A stretch of 57,423 nucleotides of DNA from Bacteroidota bacterium (GTDB lineage: Bacteria; Bacteroidota; Bacteroidia; NS11-12g; UBA955). The position numbers and the translations under genes are program-made. The notes under the pieces were generated by a model. It did not search any database. It was given only the letters and a program-made list of their open reading frames with translations, and was not told the DNA's origin. Below are positions 1 through 8,890 of the stretch, one piece after another. Where the stretch lies: NCBI GenBank assembly GCA_018333525.1, contig JAGXTF010000076.1, forward strand, positions 1-57,423, written 5' to 3'. Position 1 is the first letter of the stretch, and every line of letters begins with the position of its first letter.

Positions 1-729
1 CAACTCTTCGGTTTCACGGCGTGTATCACAAAACACAATACTGCTCGAATTCAATTTTTTTAATGCCTTCAGCAGATAACCCGATTTATTTTCCGTTTCC
101 ACCACAGAAAAACGAAGGTTTTCTCTGGCAAATCTGGTTTTGTGAACAGCCGGTTTTACCAATCTGAGTTTTTCAATAATCTCAGACTGTACTTTTTCTG
201 TAGCACTGGCTGTAAAAGCTGCTACAGGTATGTTGGGTAACAACTCCCGAATTTCTCCGATTTTTAAATATGGCGGTCTGAAATCATGCCCCCACTGGCT
301 GATACAATGCGCTTCATCCACTGCCAGCAAACTGATTTTGAGATTTGGGAGATATTCACGGAAGTTATCGGAAGCTAATCTTTCCGGAGAAAGGTAAATC
401 AGCTTATAACGTCCCCTGAGTGCATTTTCCATAGTAAGCCTTAACTCATGCCACCCCAGACCGGAATGAATGCACACTGCAGGGATATCCCGTTGTTTTA
501 AGGCATCCACCTGATCTTTCATTAAGGAAACCAATGGAGAAATAACCAGTGTGGTACCCGGCAAAGCTATTGCGGGAACCTGATAACAGATACTTTTACC
601 TCCTCCGGTTGGCAACAAAGCCAATACGTCCCGTCCTTTCAGAACATCCAGAATCAGGTTTTCCTGTCCGGGTCTGAAATTATCATATCCCCAGTATTTT
701 TTTAGAATTTCCTTGGGTGAAATACCCAT
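1..729 (-). CDS. recQ: RecQ-family ATP-dependent DNA helicase (N-terminal part, cut by window edge)
   Basis: The visible 243 codons hold the front of a superfamily-2 3'-5' DNA helicase acting in recombination and fork repair. The reading frame opens with an ATG at 729 and runs off the left edge. Walker A is LLPTGGGKS (residues 38-46), motif Ia includes SPLVSLMKDQVDAL (64-77), and the Walker B/DEAH box with the RecQ-specific aromatic-rich loop is DEAHCISQWGHDFRP (138-152). Motif III appears as FTASAT near residue 175. The second RecA lobe, zinc-binding and HRDC parts lie outside the window, so I cannot tell full-length RecQ from shorter paralogues. It ends the leftward run that starts with the HTH gene, whose stop is only 6 bp from this start, suggesting co-transcription. 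Confidence 0.93.
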   Translation of the reverse strand, partial: MGISPKEILKKYWGYDNFRPGQENLILDVLKGRDVLALLPTGGGKSICYQVPAIALPGTTLVISPLVSLMKDQVDALKQRDIPAVCIHSGLGWHELRLTMENALRGRYKLIYLSPERLASDNFREYLPNLKISLLAVDEAHCISQWGHDFRPPYLKIGEIRELLPNIPVAAFTASATEKVQSEIIEKLRLVKPAVHKTRFARENLRFSVVETENKSGYLLKALKKLNSSSIVFCDTRRETEEL

Positions 730-735
730 GACGTA

Positions 736-1755
736 TCACGCCTCCAAAATTTCTTTTCTCAGACCTTCAACCTGCGCAAAATTCAATTTAAAAAATTGGT
801 TTCTCGCTCTCTCCGCAACAGAACTAATCAAAGTGGATTTTGCTATGAGATTTCTGGCCCAAATCTCGCTTTGGTTATTAAAGAAAACATCTGTGGTGCG
901 CATATAATTGAAAGAATGAAAGCCGATATAACTCGCCATTTTATCCTGCGCTTTTAAAAATACACAGTTATTTCCAATCATGAGATCACTAACATATAAT
1001 GTGTAATTGCTATTGGTAAATTGTCCTTTAGAAAATTGCATTTTCTTACCGGTCTCGGATTGTTTTTGCACCATTTCTATGAGATTTCCAAGTTGATCCA
1101 CTACTGCCAATGCCGTTTCGCGCTCACCAAAGAAACCGGCCTCCCAATAGAATTTCACCTGACGAATTACACTCTTCACTGTGTCCTCACTCCATAAATC
1201 AATGCTGTTTAGTTTTAAAAACAACTCGCCTATTCTGCCAACTTTAGGTGCCCAGGTTTCGGGCAACACAAGTTCTTCAATCTTTTTACCCTGAAGTTCG
1301 GTAACATTTTGAATTGATTTCGTCCAATAAAACATTTTAAATACCGCCAATTGCGGAAAATAAAAGTTATAAAAAACCGGAATATCTTCTGCTGCATAAA
1401 TTACTTCGCCGTTTTCAAATCGGGTAATCCACTCCAGGTCTTCACACAATTGATCCAGATATCCGGTAAAACTATCCATTTCCACGGTGAGTTTGTTTAC
1501 CCGGAACATAACACTATTGGGATTACTCGGAGATAAACTGTCCAGTGAAATATCAAAATGCCTGCATAGGTTTAATGCTTCATTCAATGTAATATCCGTT
1601 TCACAACGAATTCTTCGATAGGCGCTATCTGCGCTGATATCGAGGAGCTGGCTCATTTCTTCAGCGAGCTTAACATGTTGCGGAACAGATCTCTTCAGCA
1701 GTTCCACGAAATAACTTTGTGCGTTGGGAAGGTTCGCGACGTTATTCATTTGCAA
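736..1755 (-). CDS. HTH (BetR-like) DNA-binding protein with long C-terminal region
   Basis: A 339-residue protein whose N-terminus (about residues 20-75) looks like a helix-turn-helix of the Bacteroidota BetR/XRE-like type: a helical stretch, then DISADSAYRRIRCETDITL, then LNEALNLCRHFDISLDSL. The remaining 260 residues have no domain I recognise; such tails are common in this lineage's HTH proteins and are presumed to sense a ligand or dimerise. It reads leftward, 6 bp ahead of the recQ-like gene. A second Met two codons later (1749) is an equally possible start. Regulatory role is inferred from the HTH only; targets are unknown. Confidence 0.72.
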   Translation of the reverse strand: MQMNNVANLPNAQSYFVELLKRSVPQHVKLAEEMSQLLDISADSAYRRIRCETDITLNEALNLCRHFDISLDSLSPSNPNSVMFRVNKLTVEMDSFTGYLDQLCEDLEWITRFENGEVIYAAEDIPVFYNFYFPQLAVFKMFYWTKSIQNVTELQGKKIEELVLPETWAPKVGRIGELFLKLNSIDLWSEDTVKSVIRQVKFYWEAGFFGERETALAVVDQLGNLIEMVQKQSETGKKMQFSKGQFTNSNYTLYVSDLMIGNNCVFLKAQDKMASYIGFHSFNYMRTTDVFFNNQSEIWARNLIAKSTLISSVAERARNQFFKLNFAQVEGLRKEILEA

Positions 1756-1958
1756 AAAACAATAAATTAAGTGTCAAATATTGGTATTTTTTGCGAATAA
1801 CCAAGACTTCTTCATGAAATTCAAGCGATTAACGTTCAAATAATTTGGATTGTCCCTTGAATTTGCATTATTGAAATATTTTCCTGTTTAACATGATGAA
1901 TATCATAAAATGGTTCCTGCAAGTAGCTTGAAATTTGATTCAACAAAATCAAGACTAT

Positions 1959-3122
1959 ATGAAAAATCCAAAATTCCATTCCCGGTTAAGGTCACACATG
2001 CTGATAATAATAGTATTTACGCTGATCACCGGAATTTCCACCAAGCTCTCTGCTGCCATTCAGGATGGAAAACAATCCATTGCTATTGCTGATTTTGACA
2101 CCAGAAGCAACATTATGGACAACAAGGAGGCCATTCAATATGTAATCAATGAATTGATACGTGTAGGTCAGTTTGAGGTTATGGATAAATATGATGTGGA
2201 ATACCTCGCAAAAAAAGATTCTCTGGAAGTGGTGGGATGTTTCAGCAAAATCTGTCTGTCCAATATTGGAAAAAGACTCGGAGTTAACAAAATGTTTACA
2301 GGTGGTATACAAAGGCTGGGTGATAAAATTGATGTGAATCTCGGCTTACTGGATGTGGAAACCGGAACTTTCGAAAAACAAATTGTGAAGGAATTCCTGG
2401 ATATTAAAGGAAACGAACTCATGATGATTCGAATAACCATCAATGAAATGTTTAATATTCCAAATGATGCAGATATTGTAAAAAAACTCACCATTAAATC
2501 GGAATACGAAAGCACCATTAACAATCCTTATGAATTGCGTTTAAGGGCAGACGGCCCTCGTATGGGCGTGGGATTCTTTTCCGGTTTAAACGGGGAAATT
2601 ATGAAACGCCCTGAAAAAGATGGCGGATTTGACGGATACCCTTTCATGTTTCAATTTGGATATCAATTCGAAAAACAATACCTGAACGAGGGTAATTTTC
2701 AGGCATTGTTTGAATTTATTCCGGTTATATCCGGAATGGATCAGGGTCGTTTTATTCCCAGTTTCACATTTTTGAATGGATTGCGCAACAACAAGAATGG
2801 ATGGGAGTTTGCATTCGGTCCAACCTTTACTTTTACCAAAATGGCTAAAGGATTTATTGGTCCCGATGGATTATGGTATCTGGAAGAAGATGCCAAATTG
2901 TTTGAAAACCAGCCGAATTGGGATCCAAGTTTTGAAAAACGCATGGACAACCGGGGAATTGTTTCGCTGAATACCGGTTTCCTGATTGGATTTGGGCGCA
3001 CTTTCAAAAGCGGAAGAATGAACATTCCAGTAAATGGATATGTAATCCCGGGCAAAAACGGTATGCGCTTTGGCTTGTCCTTTGGTTGGAATGGCAAAGA
3101 CAGGTACCAGCCCAACAATTGA
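1959..3122 (+). CDS. Secreted protein with CsgG/LpoB-like domain and probable beta-rich C-terminus
   Basis: A 387-residue exported protein. I start it at ATG 1959; a TTG at 1935 and an ATG at 1998 in the same frame are alternatives, the last placing a hydrophobic signal (MLIIIVFTLITG) right at the N-terminus. Residues about 38-170 resemble the alpha/beta domain of CsgG/LpoB-type periplasmic proteins: SIAIADFDTRSN, then a helix reaching VINELIRVGQFEVMDKYDVE, then LGVNKMFTGGIQRLGDKIDV and LLDVETGTFEKQIVKEF. From about residue 200 on it is rich in Gly and aromatics in alternating patterns (FQFGYQFEKQY, FGLSFGWNG), as in small outer-membrane barrels. Function unknown. It converges on lolD with a 6-bp gap. 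Confidence 0.7.
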   Translation: MKNPKFHSRLRSHMLIIIVFTLITGISTKLSAAIQDGKQSIAIADFDTRSNIMDNKEAIQYVINELIRVGQFEVMDKYDVEYLAKKDSLEVVGCFSKICLSNIGKRLGVNKMFTGGIQRLGDKIDVNLGLLDVETGTFEKQIVKEFLDIKGNELMMIRITINEMFNIPNDADIVKKLTIKSEYESTINNPYELRLRADGPRMGVGFFSGLNGEIMKRPEKDGGFDGYPFMFQFGYQFEKQYLNEGNFQALFEFIPVISGMDQGRFIPSFTFLNGLRNNKNGWEFAFGPTFTFTKMAKGFIGPDGLWYLEEDAKLFENQPNWDPSFEKRMDNRGIVSLNTGFLIGFGRTFKSGRMNIPVNGYVIPGKNGMRFGLSFGWNGKDRYQPNN

Positions 3123-3128
3123 GTTGGA

Positions 3129-3785
3129 TTACTGTTGCACCATCCCGTCTTTTAAAACTATATTTCTGTCACCCATAGCTGCAAGTTCGCGGTTGTGGGT
3201 GACAATAATAAAGGATTGACCAAAGTCATCCCGCAATTTTAAAAAGTATCGATGCAGAGCTTCCGCATTAGTTGAATCCAGATTTCCGCTGGGTTCATCG
3301 GCAAAAACAATTCCGGGTTTATTGATAAGTGCTCTTGCCACCGCAACTCTTTGTTGCTCGCCACCGGAAAGTTGGTTTGGCTTATGACCTGACCGGTCAG
3401 CTAATCCCAAATAGGAAAGCAACTCCAAGCCATCTTTGGCAGCTTCGCGCTTGCTTTTACCTGCAATCCACGAAGGAATACAGACATTTTCAAGTGCAGT
3501 AAATTCAGGAAGTAATTGATGAAACTGAAAAACAAATCCCATGTTTTTATTGCGAAAGGAAGATAATTTTCGATTATTTAATTTCAATAAATTCTGTTCT
3601 CTAAAATGGAGATTTCCGCTATCTGCCATATCCAGGGTACCTAAAATGTGCAGCAAAGTACTTTTTCCGGCACCGCTTTCCCCGGTAATGCAAACAATTT
3701 CTGCATCCTTAACCTGAAGGCTAATCCCTTTTAAAACATGAAGATTTCCATAGTTCTTGTGAATATTTTGGCAGCTTAACATCAT
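3129..3785 (-). CDS. lolD: ABC transporter ATP-binding protein, LolD family
   Basis: A 218-residue ATPase of the LolD/MacB class, which drives release of lipoproteins from the inner membrane (LolCDE) or macrolide/peptide export. Walker A is GESGAGKSTLL (about residues 34-44), the Q-loop follows in FVFQFHQLLPEFTALENV, the ABC signature is LSGGEQQRVAVARAL and Walker B is IVFADEPSGNLD, the SGNLD form being typical of LolD/FtsE-like proteins. The H-loop is IIVTHN. The start has two consecutive ATGs (3785, 3782). No membrane permease (LolC/E) lies next to it, so its partner must be elsewhere; LolD is therefore a family assignment rather than a proven complex. Confidence 0.85.
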   Translation of the reverse strand: MMLSCQNIHKNYGNLHVLKGISLQVKDAEIVCITGESGAGKSTLLHILGTLDMADSGNLHFREQNLLKLNNRKLSSFRNKNMGFVFQFHQLLPEFTALENVCIPSWIAGKSKREAAKDGLELLSYLGLADRSGHKPNQLSGGEQQRVAVARALINKPGIVFADEPSGNLDSTNAEALHRYFLKLRDDFGQSFIIVTHNRELAAMGDRNIVLKDGMVQQ

Positions 3786-3848
3786 GAATTTCTGCTTCGG
3801 TAATAATTATAAGCCGTCAAAGTTAGCTATTTTCGCAGCCTCAATTTC

Positions 3849-5078
3849 ATGAACATTCACGAGTACCAGGCGAAAGAAATTTTAAAGAAATACGGTGTAG
3901 CCGTGCAAAACGGATTTGTGGCAGAAACACCGGAACAAGCTGCTGAAGCAGCTTTAAAAGTTAAAAATGAATACCAGAGTGACTGGTGTGTGATTAAGGC
4001 TCAAATACATGCAGGCGGAAGAGGAAAAGGAAAAATAAAAGGCAGCGAACAACGCGGGGTTCAGGTTGCTAAATCACCGGAACAGGCTAAAGAAATTGCG
4101 CAAAATTTACTCGGTGGTACTTTGGTAACCTTACAAACCGGTGCCGCTGGTAAAGTGGTTAACAAAGTATTGGTTGCACAGGATGTTTTTTACCCGGGAG
4201 AATCTGAACCAAAAGAGTACTACATGAGTGTGCTGCTGGACAGAGGTAAAAAGGAGAATGTAATTATTTATACCACAGAAGGTGGGATGGATATTGAGGA
4301 AGTTGCAGAAAATCATCCTGAGAAAATATTCAGAGAGTGGATTGATCCGACAACAGGTCTCCAAGCTTTTCAGGCCAGAAAAATCGCATTCAATCTGGGA
4401 TTAGAGGGAAAAGCATTTAAGGAAATGGTTGCATTCGTTACGGCATTATATAAGGCTTATGACGATACAGACAGCGCCATGTTTGAGATCAATCCTGTTT
4501 TAAAGACCAGTGATAACAGAATAATTGCAGTGGATGCCAAAGTGAATTTGGATGATAATGCTTTATACCGCCACAAGGATTATGCAGATCTGCGCGATCT
4601 GGCTGAAGAAGATCCAACTGAAGTGGAAGCAGGTGAACACAATCTGAATTTTGTGAAACTGGACGGAAATGTGGGTTGCATGGTAAACGGCGCCGGTTTG
4701 GCAATGGCCACCATGGATATTATAAAACTTAGCGGAGGTGAACCCGCAAACTTTTTGGATGTTGGAGGTACTGCCAATGCACAAACCGTAGAAGCCGGCT
4801 TTAGAATTATCATGAGCGATCCTGGTGTAAAAGCCATTTTGATCAATATTTTCGGCGGCATAGTACGTTGCGACAGAGTGGCGAATGGTGTGGTAGAAGC
4901 TTACCGCAAAATCGGAAATATCCATATCCCAATCATTGTAAGACTTCAGGGAACAAACGCAGAGGAAGCCAAAAAAATTATTGACGACAGTGGATTGAAA
5001 GTGTTTAGTGCGATTGCACTAAAAGATGCTGCAGACATTGTTAAACGCGTTTTGAGCGAAACTTCCTCAGACCAATAA
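3849..5078 (+). CDS. sucC: Succinyl-CoA synthetase, beta subunit
   Basis: A 409-residue ATP-grasp ligase subunit of the TCA cycle: succinyl-CoA + NDP + Pi to succinate + CoA + NTP, with SucD as the catalytic-histidine partner. The opening [17 protein letters not shown] is diagnostic. [10 protein letters not shown] (near residue 55) is the nucleotide-binding loop; the C-terminal CoA-ligase lobe includes [19 protein letters not shown] and [13 protein letters not shown] (from about residue 335). Length matches the family (about 390-410). No sucD adjoins it in this window, a split arrangement also known in other Bacteroidota. A TAnnTTTG-like box (TATTTTCG, 3828-3835) lies 13 bp upstream of the ATG but lacks an obvious -33 TTG. 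Confidence 0.95.
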   Translation: MNIHEYQAKEILKKYGVAVQNGFVAETPEQAAEAALKVKNEYQSDWCVIKAQIHAGGRGKGKIKGSEQRGVQVAKSPEQAKEIAQNLLGGTLVTLQTGAAGKVVNKVLVAQDVFYPGESEPKEYYMSVLLDRGKKENVIIYTTEGGMDIEEVAENHPEKIFREWIDPTTGLQAFQARKIAFNLGLEGKAFKEMVAFVTALYKAYDDTDSAMFEINPVLKTSDNRIIAVDAKVNLDDNALYRHKDYADLRDLAEEDPTEVEAGEHNLNFVKLDGNVGCMVNGAGLAMATMDIIKLSGGEPANFLDVGGTANAQTVEAGFRIIMSDPGVKAILINIFGGIVRCDRVANGVVEAYRKIGNIHIPIIVRLQGTNAEEAKKIIDDSGLKVFSAIALKDAADIVKRVLSETSSDQ

Positions 5079-5112
5079 TTTCAATCTGCCATTTTTTTTT
5101 CGGATAAATCGG

Positions 5113-5130
5113 GATAATTTTAAAATTATC
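5113..5130. terminator. AT-rich perfect palindrome between sucC and mscL
   Basis: An 18-bp perfect palindrome (GATAATTTTAAAATTATC) followed by GTTTTATT, 35 bp after the sucC stop and 30 bp before the mscL ATG. It could be a weak terminator for sucC or an operator for mscL; the sequence alone does not decide. Confidence 0.35.
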
Positions 5131-5160
5131 GTTTTATTCGCTTGAAATAATATTTTCAAA

Positions 5161-5460
5161 ATGAGTTTCATTTCAGAATTCAGAGAATTCATCAATAAAG
5201 GCAATGTGATGGATCTTGCAGTTGCTGTAATTATTGGTGCCGCGTTTCAAAAAATTGTAGACAGTGTTGTAAACGATATCATTATGCCCATTGTTGCTGC
5301 AGTGGGAGGTTTTGAGAAGATTGAGGAACTCGCATACAGGCAATTTACTTATGGCAAATTACTCGCTGCAATATTGAACTTTCTCATTGTAGCCATGGTC
5401 CTTTTCATCATGATAAAAGCCATGAACAGGGCCAAAAGTATTCACAAAAAAGCGGAATAA
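5161..5460 (+). CDS. mscL: Large-conductance mechanosensitive channel MscL, unusually short
   Basis: A 99-residue inner-membrane channel that opens under membrane tension to vent solutes in hypo-osmotic shock. The N-terminal amphipathic helix and TM1 are canonical: FREFINKGNVMDLAVAVIIGAAF (residues about 6-28), then DIIMPIVAAVGG. TM2 is LAAILNFLIVAMVLFIMIKAMN (about 67-88). Compared with the 136-residue E. coli protein, as I recall it, two parts are cut down: the periplasmic loop between the TMs is only about 18 residues, and the cytoplasmic C-terminal helix bundle is absent, the protein stopping at KSIHKKAE. No frameshift remnant of the missing helix is visible after the stop, so this looks like a natural short form. 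Confidence 0.92.
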   Translation: MSFISEFREFINKGNVMDLAVAVIIGAAFQKIVDSVVNDIIMPIVAAVGGFEKIEELAYRQFTYGKLLAAILNFLIVAMVLFIMIKAMNRAKSIHKKAE

Positions 5461-5524
5461 GCTTTCATTAATATTGATTCATTTCATGTTGTCGATTCGA
5501 CAGCAAAGGCAGACATTTGCATTC

Positions 5525-6496
5525 ATGAAAAAGTTATTTCTACCAATTTCTTTAATTGCCATTTTGGTTTTGTTTTCCGGAAAGTTACAGGGCGCAGTAT
5601 ATACAGACAGTTTACCTAAAGATAGCGTTGCCAAAGATACTTCATACTGGAAAAAAGGCACTGAATTGGGTTTGAATGCAGCATTATCAGGTACATCACC
5701 CAATTGGTCCGCGGGTGCTGCAAATAATTTATCAGGCAATGTTTTTCTAAACGGATTGCGCAATTACAAAAAGGAAAAAAACAGCTGGGACAATGTATTA
5801 AAAATCAATATAGGTGCAATCAGTTCCAGGCAGCTGGATAATTTTGGAATTTCTTACCGAAGCACCAGAAAGAATATCGATAACCTGTTTTTTGACAGTA
5901 AATATGGACATGCCTTTTCAAAACCTAAATGGTTAAGTCTTTATGCCGGTTTGAACTTTCAAACCCAATTATTGAATGGTTTTGCATATTCCAAAGATTC
6001 GATCGGAAGAGAAATAAGGTCACAGACAACCTCTTTCATGAGTTCAGGAATGATTGTTCCGGCCGTAGGTTTTGAAGCCAAACCAGTGGATTGGGCATAT
6101 GCGAGAATTGGTGTTGGAGCAATTAAAATTACCACTTTTTTAAATCAAAAATTGTATGGAATAAGGGGCGAAAAAAAGATAGCAGGAGTTGACAGCGGAA
6201 AATTATTTCACTCCGAGCTTGGGTTTCAGTTACAAGCCGGTATTGCCAAAGATCTCGGCAAACAAAAGCAATACAATTTCAAACTGAATTATCTGGGATT
6301 TGCACCATACAATTTCAGCGAATCTCATAGCCCGCTGGATAGCCGGGTGGATGTGAATTTTGTTGCCAAAGTAGGTAAATATATCAACTTTAATTATACC
6401 TTAATTTCTGTATTTGACAAGGATTTAGCCAAGCCCGGAGTTAATGCGTGGCAGAACAGCTGGATTGTGGGTTTGGGATTTTTATACAAAATTTAA
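5525..6496 (+). CDS. DUF3078 family secreted protein
   Basis: A 323-residue exported protein with a clean signal peptide (MKKLFLPISLIAILVLFSG, cleavage likely after LQGA). An upstream in-frame ATG at 5474 would add 17 non-signal residues, so 5525 is preferred. The body matches the DUF3078 family of Bacteroidota, marked by LGLNAALSGTSPNWSAGAANNL and FLNGLRNYKKEKNSWDN, followed by Gly/aromatic alternating strands (YAGLNFQTQLLNGF, NFNYTLISVFDKD, GLGFLYKI) ending in a hydrophobic-aromatic tail as in outer-membrane barrels. Function of the family is unknown; an outer-membrane location is inferred. Confidence 0.82.
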   Translation: MKKLFLPISLIAILVLFSGKLQGAVYTDSLPKDSVAKDTSYWKKGTELGLNAALSGTSPNWSAGAANNLSGNVFLNGLRNYKKEKNSWDNVLKINIGAISSRQLDNFGISYRSTRKNIDNLFFDSKYGHAFSKPKWLSLYAGLNFQTQLLNGFAYSKDSIGREIRSQTTSFMSSGMIVPAVGFEAKPVDWAYARIGVGAIKITTFLNQKLYGIRGEKKIAGVDSGKLFHSELGFQLQAGIAKDLGKQKQYNFKLNYLGFAPYNFSESHSPLDSRVDVNFVAKVGKYINFNYTLISVFDKDLAKPGVNAWQNSWIVGLGFLYKI

Positions 6497-6500
6497 GCAA

Positions 6501-8219
6501 TTATATTTTGCTCTTTTGAACGTATTTTAAGATAAGTCTGTTGGTTGCATCGTTATGGAAATGGTGCACATTATTTTGATAAAGACGAATGCTTTTATCA
6601 TAAAACAAAACAATAACAGGCGCTTCTTTTTTCAATATATTTTCACATTTTTTGATGCGCTCCATCCTTCTTTTGGCATCTGTCTCCATTAACATTTTTT
6701 CATATTCGAGGTCGTAATCCGCATTTTTAAAATGCGTATAATTGGGCCCGCCAGGACTAAAATTACCGCTATAAAAGCAAGTGAGATAATTCTCGGCATC
6801 TGCATAATCGGCAATCCAACTCCCCCGCCATATGGCCAGTTTCCCATTATTTCTCAATTGCCGGATCATGCCTCCGGTTTGTATATCAATTTCAGATTTT
6901 ATTCCAATATCCTCCCAGTATTTTTGAATGTATACAATCATATCCAGATAATCTGCGGTGGTGGTAATTTTGATTGGATTACAACCTCTGCCATAGGGAT
7001 ATCCGGCAAGTTTCAGATATTTTCTGGCGCTGTCCGGTGCATAATTAAAACCTGCATTGTTATTATCTGTAAATTCAAATGGCAGAAAACTTCCTGTACC
7101 GGGAATACCCAAATTGTTGCGAAAATTTCGTACCAGTTCCTCTCTTGGAATGGCGTAATTCAATGCTATTCGAAGGTAAGGATTTGCCAGTTGGGGATTA
7201 GATCCGGGATTGTTTTTATCGATCCAAATCCCCAAATATTCTGTATTCAAAAATGGCTTGATGATATATTTAAATTTATGCCGGTATTTTTGTCTTATTT
7301 GACCCTGTTTGGTTAAAAGTTCATCTTTAAAACTCCCTTCTACCCCATTAAAAAAGTCGTATTCACCTGCAACAAATCGCATAAATGCCGTTTGTTTATT
7401 TTTGAGAAAATCAATATTTACGGCTTCTAAAAAGGGCAGTTTTTTGCCATTTACTGTTTCAAAATAATCTGGATTTTTTCGCAAAACCATTTTAACATCT
7501 TCCTCCCAGTACTTCATATAAAATGGCCCGGTACCTACGGGATTGCGACCAAAAACATTTTTATTTTCTCCAAATTCATGAGGAATAACAGAACACCATG
7601 CAGTGCCCAACAACGATAACATGGCGGAGTATGGCTTTGAAAGCGTGAGTATGAAAGTAGAATCATTCTGGGCATAGAATGGTTCAGACGCCGAAGATGT
7701 TTTTTGAAGAAACCGAATGGAAGCCAAATTTATTTTATCTGCAAATATCCAGGCGCAGGCAGCCGCAGTATTTGGATCGGTAATACGCCGGAAAGAATAT
7801 ACCACGTCTGAAGCAGTTACCCACCGGGATTGTTCAAAACCCACCTTACCCTGTCTATGAAACTGCACATCGGTGCGTAAGTGAAACTTATAAACAAGAC
7901 CGTTTTCTGAGATTTCCCAGCTACTTGCAAGCATTGGAACGGGTTGCAGATTGCTATCCAAATCCACGAGGCTGTTGTATATCTGGCTGCAAACCCATAA
8001 CTCAGACTGTGATTTTACAAATGCCGGATCGAGAGTTGAGACCGATTGGTCTTCATTGTAGCGGAAAACAAGGGTGTCCGAGACTTTATCCACATTTTTA
8101 CAACTTTGATTCCCAACAATCGTGTACAAAACTAAGACCGTGGAACATAGGAGCAGGAGGCCTTTAAAAATAACTTTGCCTTTTCCAAACCGGCGATGAA
8201 GATCACTTACTACGGACAT
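6501..8219 (-). CDS. ABC transporter substrate-binding protein, peptide/OppA type (family 5), probable lipoprotein
   Basis: A 572-residue family-5 solute-binding protein, the class that delivers peptides or similar ligands to ABC importers. Family marks are the N-terminal STLDPAFVKSQSELWVCSQIYNSL, then SSWEISENGLVYKFHLRTDVQFH, WVTASDVVYSFRRITDP, NPVGTGPFYMKYWEEDVKMVLRKNPDYF and LRIALNYAIPREEL. The hydrophobic segment (about residues 18-36) is followed by GNQSCKN, a loose lipobox. No permease or ATPase genes adjoin it. The only realistic start, ATG 8219, lies inside the divergent hydrolase gene, so the two 5' ends overlap by 24 bp; no later Met occurs before the conserved region. Substrate unknown. 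Confidence 0.88.
   Translation of the reverse strand: MSVVSDLHRRFGKGKVIFKGLLLLCSTVLVLYTIVGNQSCKNVDKVSDTLVFRYNEDQSVSTLDPAFVKSQSELWVCSQIYNSLVDLDSNLQPVPMLASSWEISENGLVYKFHLRTDVQFHRQGKVGFEQSRWVTASDVVYSFRRITDPNTAAACAWIFADKINLASIRFLQKTSSASEPFYAQNDSTFILTLSKPYSAMLSLLGTAWCSVIPHEFGENKNVFGRNPVGTGPFYMKYWEEDVKMVLRKNPDYFETVNGKKLPFLEAVNIDFLKNKQTAFMRFVAGEYDFFNGVEGSFKDELLTKQGQIRQKYRHKFKYIIKPFLNTEYLGIWIDKNNPGSNPQLANPYLRIALNYAIPREELVRNFRNNLGIPGTGSFLPFEFTDNNNAGFNYAPDSARKYLKLAGYPYGRGCNPIKITTTADYLDMIVYIQKYWEDIGIKSEIDIQTGGMIRQLRNNGKLAIWRGSWIADYADAENYLTCFYSGNFSPGGPNYTHFKNADYDLEYEKMLMETDAKRRMERIKKCENILKKEAPVIVLFYDKSIRLYQNNVHHFHNDATNRLILKYVQKSKI
8171..8178 (+). promoter_or_regulatory. Candidate -7 promoter element for the metal-dependent hydrolase
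   Basis: TAACTTTG matches the Bacteroidota -7 consensus TAnnTTTG and sits 18 bp upstream of the ATG at 8196. No good TTG is present about 20 bp further upstream, so it is a half-match. If real, the promoter lies inside the 5' coding part of the opposite-strand binding-protein gene. Confidence 0.4.
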
Positions 8220-8876
8220 TCCACATTTATGATTGATACTGCGGGCAAAAGTATACTTTTTGACCCTTTTATCAGTTCCAACCCTTTGGCTAAGGGTGTG
8301 GATGTTACATCCATTTGCCCGGATTATATGCTGATTTCACACGGACATGGTGACCATATTGAAGATGCTTTGCAAATAGCAAAACAGAGTAATTGCATGG
8401 TGGTTGGTGTGTATGAAATAACTTCCTGGCTCCAAAAGCAAGGTGTATCTAAAACGCATGGAATGAATATTGGCGGAAAGTGGAATTTTGACTTTGGCAG
8501 CATAAAACTCACTCCTGCCCTACATTCCAGCACACTTCCAGATGGAAGTTGTGGTGGAAATCCAGCGGGTTTTCTGGTGGAAAATGATACCGATAATTTT
8601 TACTATTCAGGCGATACAGGATTATTCAGTGATATGGCATTGATAGGAAAAAACAAAAATTTAAAGACTGCCTTCCTGCCTATTGGTGACAATTATACCA
8701 TGGGAGTGGAAGACGCTTTGGAAGCTTCGAAATATCTTGGCGTAAAACATATTACGGCGATGCATTATGATACCTTTGATACCATCAGGGTGGATCATTC
8801 CAAATGTACCGAGATGTTTGATAAAGCCGGTATGAAACTGGAATTCATGAAAGTGGGAAGCCAGATTCAACTATAA
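8196..8876 (+). CDS. Metal-dependent hydrolase, UPF0173/YtkL type (metallo-beta-lactamase fold)
   Basis: A 226-residue cytoplasmic protein of the UPF0173 branch of the metallo-beta-lactamase superfamily. The opening [11 protein letters not shown] is nearly invariant in the family and fixes the start. The metal-binding motif is HGHGDH (residues 49-54); a further ligand set is H in TPALHSS, D in YYSGDTG and H in AMHYDTF. Length equals the family norm (about 225). The physiological substrate is unknown for the family. It is followed after 14 bp by parA, so parAB may be read from this gene's promoter. Its 5' end overlaps the divergent substrate-binding-protein gene. Confidence 0.9.
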   Translation: MKITYYGHSTFMIDTAGKSILFDPFISSNPLAKGVDVTSICPDYMLISHGHGDHIEDALQIAKQSNCMVVGVYEITSWLQKQGVSKTHGMNIGGKWNFDFGSIKLTPALHSSTLPDGSCGGNPAGFLVENDTDNFYYSGDTGLFSDMALIGKNKNLKTAFLPIGDNYTMGVEDALEASKYLGVKHITAMHYDTFDTIRVDHSKCTEMFDKAGMKLEFMKVGSQIQL

Positions 8877-8890
8877 AAAAAATTAATACA

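Noticed and set aside
1910-2092. Short plus-strand frame overlapping the CsgG-like gene start
   Set aside because: No domain or signal; overlapped by the better-supported long frame from 1959.
5461-5524. Frameshifted remnant of the MscL C-terminal helix
   Set aside because: None of the three frames after the mscL stop encodes the expected amphipathic helix (LLxEIRDLLK-like).
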